A stretch of DNA of 64,000 bases from Phreatobacter sp. Lineage in GTDB: Bacteria; Pseudomonadota; Alphaproteobacteria; Rhizobiales; Phreatobacteraceae. Where the stretch lies: positions 1 to 64,000 of the forward strand of contig NZ_JAUYFA010000070.1 in the NCBI RefSeq assembly GCF_030691135.1, read 5' to 3'. Under the pieces are notes generated by a model that was not told where the DNA came from, ran no database searches, and saw only the letters and a list, made by a program, of their open reading frames with translations. Both the position numbers and the translations under genes were made by a program. Shown one piece after another: positions 29,994 through 38,461 of this stretch. Position 1 is the first letter of the stretch. Every line of letters starts with the position of its first letter.

Positions 29994-30092
29994 CGGGCGC
30001 GGGACGGGCTCATCGGAACCCGTCCCGACCCTGCCGCAGTGAAATGACGGGCGAGGGGCGGGCTCGCTGGAACCCGCCCCGACCCTGTCGCC
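29985..30092. repeat. Two tandem 54-bp hairpin repeats with compensatory changes
   Basis: Units at 29985-30038 and 30039-30092 both begin GTGAAATGACGGGCG and end in CCGACCCTG followed by a few bases. Each encodes a hairpin. Unit 1 pairs GGGACGGG with CCCGTCCC; unit 2 pairs GGGGCGGG with CCCGCCCC. The differing bases change together and keep pairing. The first unit includes the NIPSNAP stop codon, and the second ends at the stop of the convergent secreted-protein gene. Possible twin terminators. Confidence 0.7.
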
Positions 30093-30458
30093 TCATTCGA
30101 CCGTGAAGCGCGTCGTGCCGGCCGAACGGTTGTAGAAGAGCGTGACCTTGCTGACGCGGCACAGGTCGACGCCGCGGAACTCGGCGGTCTCCTTGTCGTC
30201 ATAGACGACCTTGATGTCGAAGCTGCACTCGGTGGTGCTGCCGTTGAAGCGGACCGTGACCTGCCGGGCATTTTCCAGCGTGTCGGCTCCGAGGACGTCG
30301 TTGCCCCAGGCGGTGACGCGGGAGGGGCTGACATAGACCTCCTCGATCGTGTAGCCGGTGCGGTTGATCAGGACGAAGTCCTGACGCGACTGGGCATGGA
30401 CATCGCCGGCAACCATAAGGGAAAGAGCGGCAAAAGCCGCGATGAGCAGGGCTCGCAT
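30093..30458 (-). CDS. Secreted protein of unknown function
   Basis: 121 residues. A signal peptide (MRALLIAAFAALSLMVAGDV, cleavage near HAQ) is followed by a small beta-rich domain: FVLINRTGYTIEEVYVSPS and VRFNGSTTECSFDIKV, with two cysteines likely bridged. The pattern of an N-terminal NRTGYTIEEVYVSPS strand and a C-terminal LCRVSKVTLFY recurs in small exported proteins of alphaproteobacteria; the role is unknown. Start 30458 was chosen because it heads the signal peptide; a longer frame to 30545 exists. Confidence 0.7.
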   Translation of the reverse strand: MRALLIAAFAALSLMVAGDVHAQSRQDFVLINRTGYTIEEVYVSPSRVTAWGNDVLGADTLENARQVTVRFNGSTTECSFDIKVVYDDKETAEFRGVDLCRVSKVTLFYNRSAGTTRFTVE

Positions 30459-30613
30459 GTCGGGTATCTCGGTTCTCTCCGCGGGGTGCATGACGGGATG
30501 TGGCGGAGCTGATGGGCAGGTGCACCTTGCGCGAACCATGCTCACCCGGAAGAGACTGGGTCAATCTGCCGCAGCCGGTGGCGATGGCCTAGGCCGTCCC
30601 ACGAAAAGGCGGC

Positions 30614-30982
30614 TCACATCCGCGCGTCGAGGACGATCGGCTGGCCATGCGGGGTCGCCTCCGCCGCGCGATGCCAGGCGGCGGTGGTGTCGGCGATGGC
30701 CGGTGCGCTGGTGACGCCCTTAGCGATCACCAGCCGTTCCAGCGCTGCCAGCCAATGGCTGTAGTAGGTCTCGCCCGTATCGGGATCGCCGGCGGCCTGG
30801 GCGGCGCGTATCTCACCGGAGAGCGTCTCTGCCCATTCGGCCCAGGTGAACAGGCCCCGCTGGTGCAACGTCACGGCGAGAGCGAAGGCATGGGCCTCCC
30901 AGGGTTCGCGAAAGACGGGCCCCTCGGCATCACAGGGGATGTGGGGCAGGGCGGCGAGGTCGGGAACGATGGTCTGGGTCAT
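30614..30982 (-). CDS. Nitrile hydratase accessory protein
   Basis: 122 residues, related to the N-terminal half of the nitrile hydratase beta subunit: EGPVFREPWEAHAFALAVTL, LFTWAEWAETLSGEI and SHWLAALERLVIAKG. Such small proteins (P14K/NhlE-like) help insert cobalt and oxidise the active-site cysteines. It overlaps the beta gene by 4 bp and is the last gene of the alpha-beta-accessory operon. Confidence 0.85.
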   Translation of the reverse strand: MTQTIVPDLAALPHIPCDAEGPVFREPWEAHAFALAVTLHQRGLFTWAEWAETLSGEIRAAQAAGDPDTGETYYSHWLAALERLVIAKGVTSAPAIADTTAAWHRAAEATPHGQPIVLDARM

Positions 30983-31641
30983 GCCGGGCTCAGATAGCTG
31001 TCCCAGGCGTCGACGGAGACGCTGGATGCGGGGTCGCCCTCGGTCCCGAAGAGCTCCCGCCCGTCGAACCGCACGGTGTAGAGCCATTCGGGCTCCTCGC
31101 CCGCGCCGGTGGCGTTGATGTCGGCGAAGACGTGGACGCCGTGCAGATAGGTGACCGTGCCGGTCTTGCCCTGGACATAGCGCGGCAGGCGCGTATGGCC
31201 CTTCGGCGCCGGCATGCTCGCGGTCCTGACGCGTTCGCCGACGGCGAAGCGGGCGGGACCTGCCGCTTCCCGTTCGGTCGGGCCTCCGCGCGCCAGCACG
31301 GCCGGGACGTTCTCGGCGGTGAGGACCCGGGGGACGGACTTCGCCGGGTCGACAGAACGGCCGGCGGCGAGATCGGCTTCGGTGACGAGGCCGCGGTCGG
31401 TCACCAGGCGTTCGAGCCCGCCGGTCCAAACCTCATAATAGCTCATGCCGAGATAGCCGGGCTGCTGCTCGCGGGCGGCGCGCGACTGGTCGATGTTCCA
31501 GGCGCCGGTCGCGCCCATGGCCAGGGTCAGCGCCAGGGCCCTGGCTTCCCAGGGGGCGTGGAACAGGGGCTCGTCGCGCTCCGGCATCACCGGCCCGAGG
31601 CCGTGACGCCCGCCGAGATCGGCATGGGTGACGTAGGTCAT
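30979..31641 (-). CDS. nthB: Nitrile hydratase subunit beta
   Basis: 220 residues. The N-terminus has [16 protein letters not shown] and [17 protein letters not shown]. The middle carries the [14 protein letters not shown] motif, and the C-terminal SH3-like domain holds [15 protein letters not shown] and [15 protein letters not shown]. It pairs with the alpha subunit to hydrate nitriles to amides in the cytoplasm. It overlaps genes at both ends by 4 bp, so translation is coupled. Confidence 0.93.
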   Translation of the reverse strand: MTYVTHADLGGRHGLGPVMPERDEPLFHAPWEARALALTLAMGATGAWNIDQSRAAREQQPGYLGMSYYEVWTGGLERLVTDRGLVTEADLAAGRSVDPAKSVPRVLTAENVPAVLARGGPTEREAAGPARFAVGERVRTASMPAPKGHTRLPRYVQGKTGTVTYLHGVHVFADINATGAGEEPEWLYTVRFDGRELFGTEGDPASSVSVDAWDSYLSPA

Positions 31642-32291
31642 GCCGTCGCCTCCGGGCTGCGGGCGAGGCCCGTGCCGATCATCGAATCGCGGCTGACGAG
31701 ACCGGCGAGGCGGGCCTCGTCCCAGCCGTCGGTTCCGACGGGACGTTCCGGCACGACGAGGTAGCGGATCTCGGCGGTCGAATCCCAGACCTTGATGGCC
31801 TTGCCCGCAGGCAGCGACACACCAAAATCGGCGAGGACGCCGCGCGGGTCGCGCACCGCCTTGGCGCGGTAGGGCGCCGACTTGTACCAGACCGGCGGCA
31901 GGCCGAGCACCGGCCACGGGTAGCAGGAGCACAGGGTGCAGACGACCATATTGTGGGTTTCGGCCGAATTCTCCACCGCAACGAGGTGCTCGCCCTGGCG
32001 ACCGGCATAGCCGAGTTCGGCGACAGCGGCGGTGGCGTCCGCGAGCAACCGGGCACGGTAGGCGGGGTCGACCCAGCTCCTCGCCACGACACGGGCACCG
32101 TTGTGCGGCCCGACCTTGGTCTCGTAGGTCTCGATCAGCACGTCGAGGGCGGCCGGATCGACATAGCCCTTCGCGACGAGGATCGTCTCCAGCGCCCGCA
32201 CCCTCGCGTCCATGGCCGAGAGTTCGCTGTGGTCGTGATGGTGGTGGTCGTGGTCGTGGTGATGATGGTCGTGGTGATCGTGATCGGTCAT
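31638..32291 (-). CDS. nthA: Nitrile hydratase subunit alpha, cobalt type, with His-rich N-terminus
   Basis: 217 residues. The metal site is [10 protein letters not shown], with C118, C121, S122 and C123. The threonine after the first cysteine marks the cobalt class (iron enzymes have CSLCSC). The remainder matches known alpha subunits ([27 protein letters not shown]). Unusually, residues 4-21 contain 13 histidines alternating with aspartates (starting [14 protein letters not shown]), which looks like a metal-binding tail. It is the first gene of the operon, 87 bp after fadD. No amidase or cobalt transporter gene is nearby. Confidence 0.94.
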   Translation of the reverse strand: MTDHDHHDHHHHDHDHHHHDHSELSAMDARVRALETILVAKGYVDPAALDVLIETYETKVGPHNGARVVARSWVDPAYRARLLADATAAVAELGYAGRQGEHLVAVENSAETHNMVVCTLCSCYPWPVLGLPPVWYKSAPYRAKAVRDPRGVLADFGVSLPAGKAIKVWDSTAEIRYLVVPERPVGTDGWDEARLAGLVSRDSMIGTGLARSPEATA

Positions 32292-32341
32292 GGCGCGTCT
32301 CCACCTGCGCAGAGGCTAGCGCGTCGGCGACGGAGGGGAAA

Positions 32342-32364
32342 GGCGGCCGCCGTGCGCGGCCGCC
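32342..32364 (-). terminator. Terminator-like hairpin after fadD
   Basis: GGCGGCCGC (32342-32350) and GCGGCCGCC (32356-32364) form a perfect 9-bp stem. Read on the minus strand it is followed by TTTCCCC, so it could partly terminate the fadD transcript before the nitrile hydratase operon. Some read-through would allow co-expression. Confidence 0.5.
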
Positions 32365-32378
32365 CTGCGGGCAGGCCC

Positions 32379-34112
32379 TCAGGCCTTCGGTGCCTTCGCC
32401 ATTTCCTCGGCGCGCAGGTCCTTGCGCAGGATCTTGCCGACGTTCGACTTCGGCAGCTCGGTGCGGAACTCCACCGTTTTCGGCACCTTGTAGCCGGTCA
32501 GATGCTCCTTGCAGAAGGCGCGGATTTCCTCGGCGGAGATATCGGAGCCCGGCTTCCGGACGACGAAGGCCTTGACCGCCTCGCCGGCTGCGCCGTCCGG
32601 CACGCCGACGACAGCGACTTCAAGGATGTCGGGGTGCTTGGCCAGCGTATCCTCGACCTCGTTGGGGAAGACGTTGAAGCCGGAGACCAGCACCATGTCC
32701 TTCTTGCGGTCGACGATGGTGAAATAGCCGTCCGCGTCCTGGGTGGCGATGTCGCCGGTGTAGAGCCAACCGTCGCGCACGGTGCGGGCGGTCTCGTCGG
32801 GCTTGCGCCAGTAACCCGCCATGATCTGCGGCCCGCGGGCGATCAGTTCGCCGGGATGGCCAAGCGGCACTTCCTTGCCCTCGTCGTCGACGCACTTGAT
32901 GTCGGTGGAGGGAACGGGAACGCCGATCGTGCCTTCCCGCACCGCATCGAGCGGGTTGAAGGTGAGGACGGGGGAGGATTCGGTCAGGCCGTAGCCCTCG
33001 ATCACCGGCGTGCCCGTCACCTCGTGCCAGCGCTTGGCAACAGCGTCCTGCAACGCCATGCCACCGGCGCAGGAACTCTTCAGAGCCTTGGGCGGGTTGT
33101 CGCGGAACCAGGCTTCGTTGTTGAGCCCGTTGAACAACGTGTTGACGCCGGTCAGGGTCGAGATCGGGAACTTCTCGAAGGCCTTCTGCAGGTTGGTCAG
33201 CGGCCGTGGACTGGGAACCATCACGTTGTGGGCGCCGAGCACCCAGTAGCCGAGCATGTTCACCGTGAAGGCGAAGATATGGTAGAGCGGCAGCGCGGTG
33301 AGGATCGTCTCCTCACCCTTGACCATGTTCGACGCGACCATTTCCAGCGCCTGCGCCATGTTGATGACGAGGTTGCCGTGGGTCAGCATGGCACCCTTGG
33401 AGACGCCCGTGGTGCCGCCCGTATACTGCAGCACGGCGAGCGTATCGAGGCCGACGGTCTCGGCATAGGCGGTGACCTTGACGCCTGCCTTGCGCGCCTC
33501 GCCGGCGGCGAGGGCGGCACGGAAGGTCGTGTGCTCCACCGGAACCGGCTTCACCGACTTGTCCTTGTACTTCTGTACGAGGCCGACCAGCGTGCCCTGC
33601 AGCCAGGGCATGAAGTCGGTAATCGAGGAGACGACGACGTTGCGGACCTTGTGGCGCGCGAAGGCCGCCGGCAGCTTGTCGGCGAACATGTCGATGATGA
33701 CGAGCAGGTCCGGGTCGCCGTCGGCAAAGACATTGCCCATCTCTTCGGCGGTGTAGAGCGGATTGACGTTGATGAGCACGCATCCGGCCTTGAAGACGCC
33801 GAAGGCGACGATCGGGAAGGCGAGGGCGTTCGGCGTCTGCAGCGCGACGCGCGCGCCGGCCTCAAGCCTAAGGACCTCGCGCAGATAGACCGCGAAGTCG
33901 TCGGACAGGCGGTCAATGTCGGCATAGGTCAGCGAGCCGCCCATGCCGTTGGGCAGGCAGAGCGAGAAGGCGGTCTTGGCCCCGAAGGTGCGCGCCACGG
34001 AGCGGACCATGGCGGCGAGATTGGGATAGGGGGCCTCGTCGATCGTGTGGCGCATGCCGACCGAATAGAATTTCGTCCAGGGCCTCGCAGGCGCGCTGTC
34101 GACGTGGGTCAT
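32379..34112 (-). CDS. fadD: Long-chain fatty-acid-CoA ligase (FadD-like)
   Basis: 577-residue ANL-superfamily adenylating enzyme. The AMP-binding P-loop is YTGGTTGVSKGAML; further motifs are EGYGLTESSPVL, the GWLYTGDIATQDADGYFTI block, and the C-terminal PKSNVGKILRKDL with the catalytic lysine. It activates fatty acids via acyl-AMP and loads them onto CoA. It lies upstream of the nitrile hydratase operon on the same strand. Substrate chain length cannot be told, but LYHIFAFTVNMLGYWVLGAH fits long-chain FadD proteins. Confidence 0.9.
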   Translation of the reverse strand: MTHVDSAPARPWTKFYSVGMRHTIDEAPYPNLAAMVRSVARTFGAKTAFSLCLPNGMGGSLTYADIDRLSDDFAVYLREVLRLEAGARVALQTPNALAFPIVAFGVFKAGCVLINVNPLYTAEEMGNVFADGDPDLLVIIDMFADKLPAAFARHKVRNVVVSSITDFMPWLQGTLVGLVQKYKDKSVKPVPVEHTTFRAALAAGEARKAGVKVTAYAETVGLDTLAVLQYTGGTTGVSKGAMLTHGNLVINMAQALEMVASNMVKGEETILTALPLYHIFAFTVNMLGYWVLGAHNVMVPSPRPLTNLQKAFEKFPISTLTGVNTLFNGLNNEAWFRDNPPKALKSSCAGGMALQDAVAKRWHEVTGTPVIEGYGLTESSPVLTFNPLDAVREGTIGVPVPSTDIKCVDDEGKEVPLGHPGELIARGPQIMAGYWRKPDETARTVRDGWLYTGDIATQDADGYFTIVDRKKDMVLVSGFNVFPNEVEDTLAKHPDILEVAVVGVPDGAAGEAVKAFVVRKPGSDISAEEIRAFCKEHLTGYKVPKTVEFRTELPKSNVGKILRKDLRAEEMAKAPKA

Positions 34113-34205
34113 GCTGTCCTCCCGGGATTTTCTTGGTTATCAGCCTATAATCGAACGCTGCCGGGCCCGCCAGACGGCTAAATGCCTCCGCTGTGGAAGA
34201 TCGGC

Positions 34206-34487
34206 CTAGCGCAGCTTGCCGGCGGCACGCAGCACGAAGCCGATGACCTCGGCGACGGCACGATAGAGTTCTTCGGGGATATGGTCGTCCACCGCGACAC
34301 CCGAAAGGGCCTCGGCGAGGAGCGGATTGCCCTCGATGGCGACGCCGTGTTCGCGCGCCGTGGCGATGATCTTCTCGGCGACGAGCCCGCGCCCGGACGC
34401 GGTGACGCGCGGGGCGGCGTCCTTGCCCATGTCATATTCGAGCGCCACCGCTATGGTGGGGCGAACCGGGATGTCCTCCGCGCTCAT
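34206..34487 (-). CDS. FhlB-like protein (FlhB C-terminal domain homolog)
   Basis: 93 residues similar to the cytoplasmic C-domain of FlhB/YscU export switch proteins: PTIAVALEYDMGKDAAPRV, IATAREHGVAIEGNPLLAEAL and VDDHIPEELYRAVAEVIGFV. The NPTH autocleavage motif of FlhB is missing, as in the stand-alone FhlB/YlqH proteins. It overlaps fliK by 4 bp, so the two act together in flagellar export control. Confidence 0.85.
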   Translation of the reverse strand: MSAEDIPVRPTIAVALEYDMGKDAAPRVTASGRGLVAEKIIATAREHGVAIEGNPLLAEALSGVAVDDHIPEELYRAVAEVIGFVLRAAGKLR

Positions 34488-35968
34488 GACGAGAGGTCCA
34501 GGCGCTGGCGGGGCAGGCCGGTCGGGGTGCGCGGATCGGGCGGCGTCCCCGATGCGATGGTCAGCCGCTCGACCGTGAAGGCGGAGGCCGCGAGGGCGTC
34601 GGAAAGTCCCGCCCGCTGGGCTTCGAGCGCCGCCGCGACGTTGTCCCGCTCGGCCCAGAGCTGGATGCCGACGCGGCCGTCGTGCCAGCGCACGGCGGCA
34701 TGGATCGGCCCGAGGGGCTCCGCATCGAGCGAAAAACGCATGGTCCAGTCGCCGGCCTTGCGGGAGCGGGCCGTCGGCTCGTCCGCCTCGTCCCGGTCGC
34801 GCTGGATCTGGAACTGGACGACGGCGGTCTCGACGCCGACGCGCAGGGGCACTTCCAGCGTGGTCAGACCCTGCAGGTCCGGGCGGATGCCGTCGCGCAT
34901 GTCGGGAAGCGAGGCGGCCTGCAGCAGGGTGATGCGCGCCAGCGCGGCTTCCGTGCGTTCGGTGAGGATCTGCGCCACCTCGGCAGGGGTCGAGGCCGCG
35001 CCAAGCTGGCTCTGCTGGACCGGCTGGCCATGGGGAAGGGCGCCGCGGAGCGGCGGGCGCTCGTGACCCGACGTTTTCGCGGCGGCCTGACCCCCAGCGG
35101 GGTCGTCGAGACCCGCCGGCCAGCCGGCGAGGGCCGATTGCAGCCGCTGCAGCGCCGCCTTCAGATCCGGTGGCAGTGGCATTCCCGGCGGCAGCGCCGC
35201 GAGCCTCGCCTCCAGCTGCGCGCCGGAATCCTGCAGTGCCCTGGCCAGTCCCGCCGGCGTCGCCAGGGCCTCCGCCGGCACGCGGAAACCGAGGACCTCG
35301 GCCATGGCGCGGGCGACCGGCGCCGGTATCGTCGCCCGCGTGCGGCCCTGGGCCACGGCGGTGAGGTCGGCGAACAGCGCGGTCAGGCTCTCCTGCCGCC
35401 CGGCGGCTGCCCGGACGCCCTGGACGAGGGCTTCGCGGAGCGCTTTCGGAGGCGAGGCGCCGTTCTCACCCATTTCAACCTGAGCCGGGTTCGATGTGCC
35501 ACGCGCCGCCAGCGCGACCTGCCCACCCTCCACCAGCTTGGCAGCGCCGGACGATACGAGACCGCGTGCCAGGAGGTCGACGAGGGCGGTGGTGACCGTC
35601 CCTGCGCCGGGCACCGACGCGGTGCCGGCGGAAGCAGGTGCTGCGGTGGTCCGGGCCGGCGCTCCGGGTGAACCCTGCATGCTGCGCAGGGTGGCGAGCC
35701 CGGCCTCCGCCAGGGCGATTCTCACCGCCTGGCCGCCGCGTTCCACCGTCAGCATGACGTCGGTTCCCGGCACCAGCGGCTGGCTGGTCCTGACGTCGAG
35801 CGTACCGGTACCGATGGCGAGCCGGGCGATGCCTTCGGGCAACATGGCGGCCACCCGCGCGGCGACGGCCTCGCCGGCCTTCGCGCCGAGGGCCTCCAGC
35901 GCTGCGCGCAGGTTGACGGGCTCGACTGGAGCCACCGCCTGGGTGGGCCTGATGCTCTCCACACTCAC
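34484..35968 (-). CDS. fliK: FliK-like flagellar hook-length control protein
   Basis: 494 residues. A long alanine/proline-rich, low-complexity middle is followed by a C-terminal flagellar hook-length control domain: LTTLEVPLRVGVETAVVQFQ, WTMRFSLDAEPLGPIHAAV and GRVGIQLWAERDNVAAAL. The start was set at GTG 35968, which has a GGGGGAC ribosome-binding site 5 bp upstream; an in-frame TTG at 36124 has no such signal. The sequence is poorly conserved between species, so I call it by domain and by the overlap with the FhlB gene. Confidence 0.75.
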   Translation of the reverse strand: MSVESIRPTQAVAPVEPVNLRAALEALGAKAGEAVAARVAAMLPEGIARLAIGTGTLDVRTSQPLVPGTDVMLTVERGGQAVRIALAEAGLATLRSMQGSPGAPARTTAAPASAGTASVPGAGTVTTALVDLLARGLVSSGAAKLVEGGQVALAARGTSNPAQVEMGENGASPPKALREALVQGVRAAAGRQESLTALFADLTAVAQGRTRATIPAPVARAMAEVLGFRVPAEALATPAGLARALQDSGAQLEARLAALPPGMPLPPDLKAALQRLQSALAGWPAGLDDPAGGQAAAKTSGHERPPLRGALPHGQPVQQSQLGAASTPAEVAQILTERTEAALARITLLQAASLPDMRDGIRPDLQGLTTLEVPLRVGVETAVVQFQIQRDRDEADEPTARSRKAGDWTMRFSLDAEPLGPIHAAVRWHDGRVGIQLWAERDNVAAALEAQRAGLSDALAASAFTVERLTIASGTPPDPRTPTGLPRQRLDLSS

Positions 35969-36165
35969 GCCGGTTGTCCCCCGCGCGTTCCGGAAACGGA
36001 GCCTGCCGGATAAATCATGACCGATTCGGTAATGCCGATCTTGACTCGCGTGGCGTTCCGCACCGAAATCTCCTTGAAACCCGTCCGCCTGGTCTGCTTG
36101 CGGCGCGCAGGCGAGGCGGGACAAGCCGGCCGCACAGCGGCGGTGAACGAGTGAGGACGAGTTTC

Positions 36166-38451
36166 ATGTTGCATCAGCCGCGTCGTTGGCTTCCAGGCCT
36201 GCTGCCGCTCGCCCTCCTGGCCGGCGGTTCCCTGTGGTGGAAACAGAACAGCATCGAAGCCGATCTGGCCGCCCGTGCGACGCGGGCGATCGCCGCGACG
36301 TCCACCGTCGACGGCAAGCCCTGGGCGGTCGTCAGCGTCCGCGGGCGCGATGCGGTCATCACCGGTACGGGCCCGGCGCTCGCCGCGGGTGCCGTGGCCG
36401 AGACTGCCGCCGAGGGCCAGTTCGGCGTTCGCCGCGCCGATGCCGCCAATGATCTCCTGCCGGCCGCCAATCCCTTCGGCTGGTCGGCGCGGCGTGAAGG
36501 CCAGACCCTCACGCTGTCCGGCCAGGTCGCGCCGGACGGCGCGCGGGCCCGTCTCGTCGAGGCGGCGCGCAGGGCGGTGTCCGGCGCCGAGGTCAGCGAT
36601 CTGATGACGCTGGCGCGCGACATTCCCACCACCGCTACCCGTGCGGCCGAACTGGGGCTCGAACAGCTGGGACGGGTCACGTCCGGATCGGCGACGCTGA
36701 CCGGAACGGCCTTCCGCTTCACCGGCACGGCCGGCGATGCCGCGACCAAGGCCGTGATCGAAAGCGCCTTGGGCGCGTTGCCGCAGGGGATCACCAGCGG
36801 TGGCATCAACGTCGCCGTGCCGGGCCGCGCCGTGCCGCAGACGCCGCCGCCCGCGGCGATCCTGCCGCCTGAGGCAGACTGGTCGGCGGTCAAGTCTGCC
36901 GACGGTGCCATCCGGCTCGTCGGATCGATCGGTTCCCCCGAGGCGCGCGACCGGATCCTGGCCGCCGCCCGTGCCTCGACCACCGGTCCTGTGACCGACG
37001 CCATGACCGTCATCGGCGGACTTCCCGCCAATCTGGAGGCCAAGGCGCTCTCCTCCATCGATCAGTTGAAGGGCCTCGCCAGCGGCACGGCGAAGATCGC
37101 CGGCACCGTCTATTCGTTCACCGGCGTCGCGGCCGATCCGGCCGCCTTCGACCGGCTCGCCGGCGCGGTGCGCGGCACCCAGGACGGGTTCTCGATCGGC
37201 GACCTGATCGTCGCGCCGCCCGTCGTGTCGCTCTTCAGCTGGAGCGCGCAGAGGTCTCCGGATGCACTGACTCTGCAAGGCTTCGCCCCGTCGGAAGCCG
37301 CCAAGGCGGCGGTTCTGGCGCTGGCCGGACGGGTTGCCGGAGGCTTGCGCGTCGTCGACGAGATGCGGCTCGCAGGCGGATTTCCCGACGGCGTCAACTA
37401 TGCGGAGCTGACGGAGGCGGCCCTCACCCAGCTCTTCCGCCTGACCGAAGGCTCGGCCCAGATCAACGGCAACAGGCTGACGCTGGCCGGCCGCGCGCCG
37501 GATGCCGGCGTCGCGATGAGCGTCAGGCAGGCTCTCGCCGCGGTTGGTGCGCCGGTGGTCGCGATGACCGACATCGCCTTGCCCCCGGCCGAGATTCCGC
37601 CGCCGCCGGCGCCACCGCCGCTCTCGGCGGATCTCGTCGCGCCGCTGCCGCGGCTCGAAACGCTCGCGCCGGTCGCCCAGCAATTGCCTTTGCCGGTGGT
37701 GCCGGTGCCACCGCCGTCGTTGGAGGCCATGGCGCCGCCCGTGCAGCAACTCATTCTTCCCGTCGTCCCGCCGGCCTTGCCGCCGGTCGTGCTTCCCGTC
37801 GTCCCACCGGCCTTGCCGCCGGTCGCGGCTCAGCCGACCGCGCCGGTCGCAGCGACCTCCGGGAGTTCCGGATCGGGAACCGTCGCTGCCGCGGCAGCCT
37901 CTGCTCCCACGGCGGGGGCGCCGCCGGCTCCCACCCCGTCGGCCAGCGCATCGTCGGTGGCAGGTTCGGGAGGCGCCGCCGCAACGGTCGCGAATGCCGC
38001 CGGTTCTGCGGCGGCACCACCGCCGGCGCCGGCCGCCATGCCGCCCCCGCCCTCCCCCGCACCGCTCTGGCTGCCGCCGCCCGACTGCAGCGCGATCATC
38101 CAGACCGCGCTCGAGGGCGACCGCATCCTGTTCGACTACTTCAAGGCGGAGCAGCGCGCCGAGCATGGACCGGTGCTCGACCGCCTCGCGGCTGCGGTCA
38201 AGCGCTGCGGCGGCGAGGCGCGGATCGAGGTGGCAGGCCATACCGACAGCCACAACTGGACCGGACAGAACCAGAAGCTGTCCGAGGATCGCGCCGGCGT
38301 GATGCGGAGCGAACTCCTGCGACGCGGGGTCGAGGCGCGGGCACTGGTCGTGGTCGGCCATGCCGCCTCCAAGCCTGTCGCCCCGAACGACTCGGAAGAG
38401 GGCCGCGCTCTCAACCGCCGGGTCGAATTCCACGTCCTGCCGCGCAATTGA
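36166..38451 (+). CDS. OmpA-family envelope protein with BON-like repeats and Pro/Ala-rich linker
   Basis: 761 residues. One N-terminal anchor helix (LLPLALLAGGSLWWKQ) is followed by several similar repeats of about 90-120 residues, each beginning with PFGWSARREGQTLTLSGQV-like or FSWSAQRSPDALTLQGFAP-like strands. These resemble BON/OmpATb domains. A proline/alanine-rich linker spans about 470-640. The C-terminal OmpA peptidoglycan-binding domain holds RIEVAGHTDSHNW and LNRRVEFHVLP. It likely spans the periplasm. It is divergent from fliK and 10 bp upstream of a membrane gene. Confidence 0.8.
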   Translation: MLHQPRRWLPGLLPLALLAGGSLWWKQNSIEADLAARATRAIAATSTVDGKPWAVVSVRGRDAVITGTGPALAAGAVAETAAEGQFGVRRADAANDLLPAANPFGWSARREGQTLTLSGQVAPDGARARLVEAARRAVSGAEVSDLMTLARDIPTTATRAAELGLEQLGRVTSGSATLTGTAFRFTGTAGDAATKAVIESALGALPQGITSGGINVAVPGRAVPQTPPPAAILPPEADWSAVKSADGAIRLVGSIGSPEARDRILAAARASTTGPVTDAMTVIGGLPANLEAKALSSIDQLKGLASGTAKIAGTVYSFTGVAADPAAFDRLAGAVRGTQDGFSIGDLIVAPPVVSLFSWSAQRSPDALTLQGFAPSEAAKAAVLALAGRVAGGLRVVDEMRLAGGFPDGVNYAELTEAALTQLFRLTEGSAQINGNRLTLAGRAPDAGVAMSVRQALAAVGAPVVAMTDIALPPAEIPPPPAPPPLSADLVAPLPRLETLAPVAQQLPLPVVPVPPPSLEAMAPPVQQLILPVVPPALPPVVLPVVPPALPPVAAQPTAPVAATSGSSGSGTVAAAAASAPTAGAPPAPTPSASASSVAGSGGAAATVANAAGSAAAPPPAPAAMPPPPSPAPLWLPPPDCSAIIQTALEGDRILFDYFKAEQRAEHGPVLDRLAAAVKRCGGEARIEVAGHTDSHNWTGQNQKLSEDRAGVMRSELLRRGVEARALVVVGHAASKPVAPNDSEEGRALNRRVEFHVLPRN
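37756..37827 (+). repeat. Tandem 36-bp repeat inside the OmpA-family gene
   Basis: A 36-bp unit occurs at 37756-37791 and 37792-37827 with few changes. It encodes LPVVPPALPPVV followed by LPVVPPALPPVA in the proline-rich linker. Such repeats expand and contract by slippage, so the linker length may vary between strains. Confidence 0.7.
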
Positions 38452-38461
38452 GGAGAGGGTG

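Noticed and set aside
31953-34181. A 742-codon plus-strand open frame
   Set aside because: Antisense to nitrile hydratase alpha and fadD, both of which have clear catalytic motifs.
35965-38433. An 822-codon open frame on the minus strand
   Set aside because: Antisense to the OmpA-family gene, low-complexity G/R composition, no recognisable motif.
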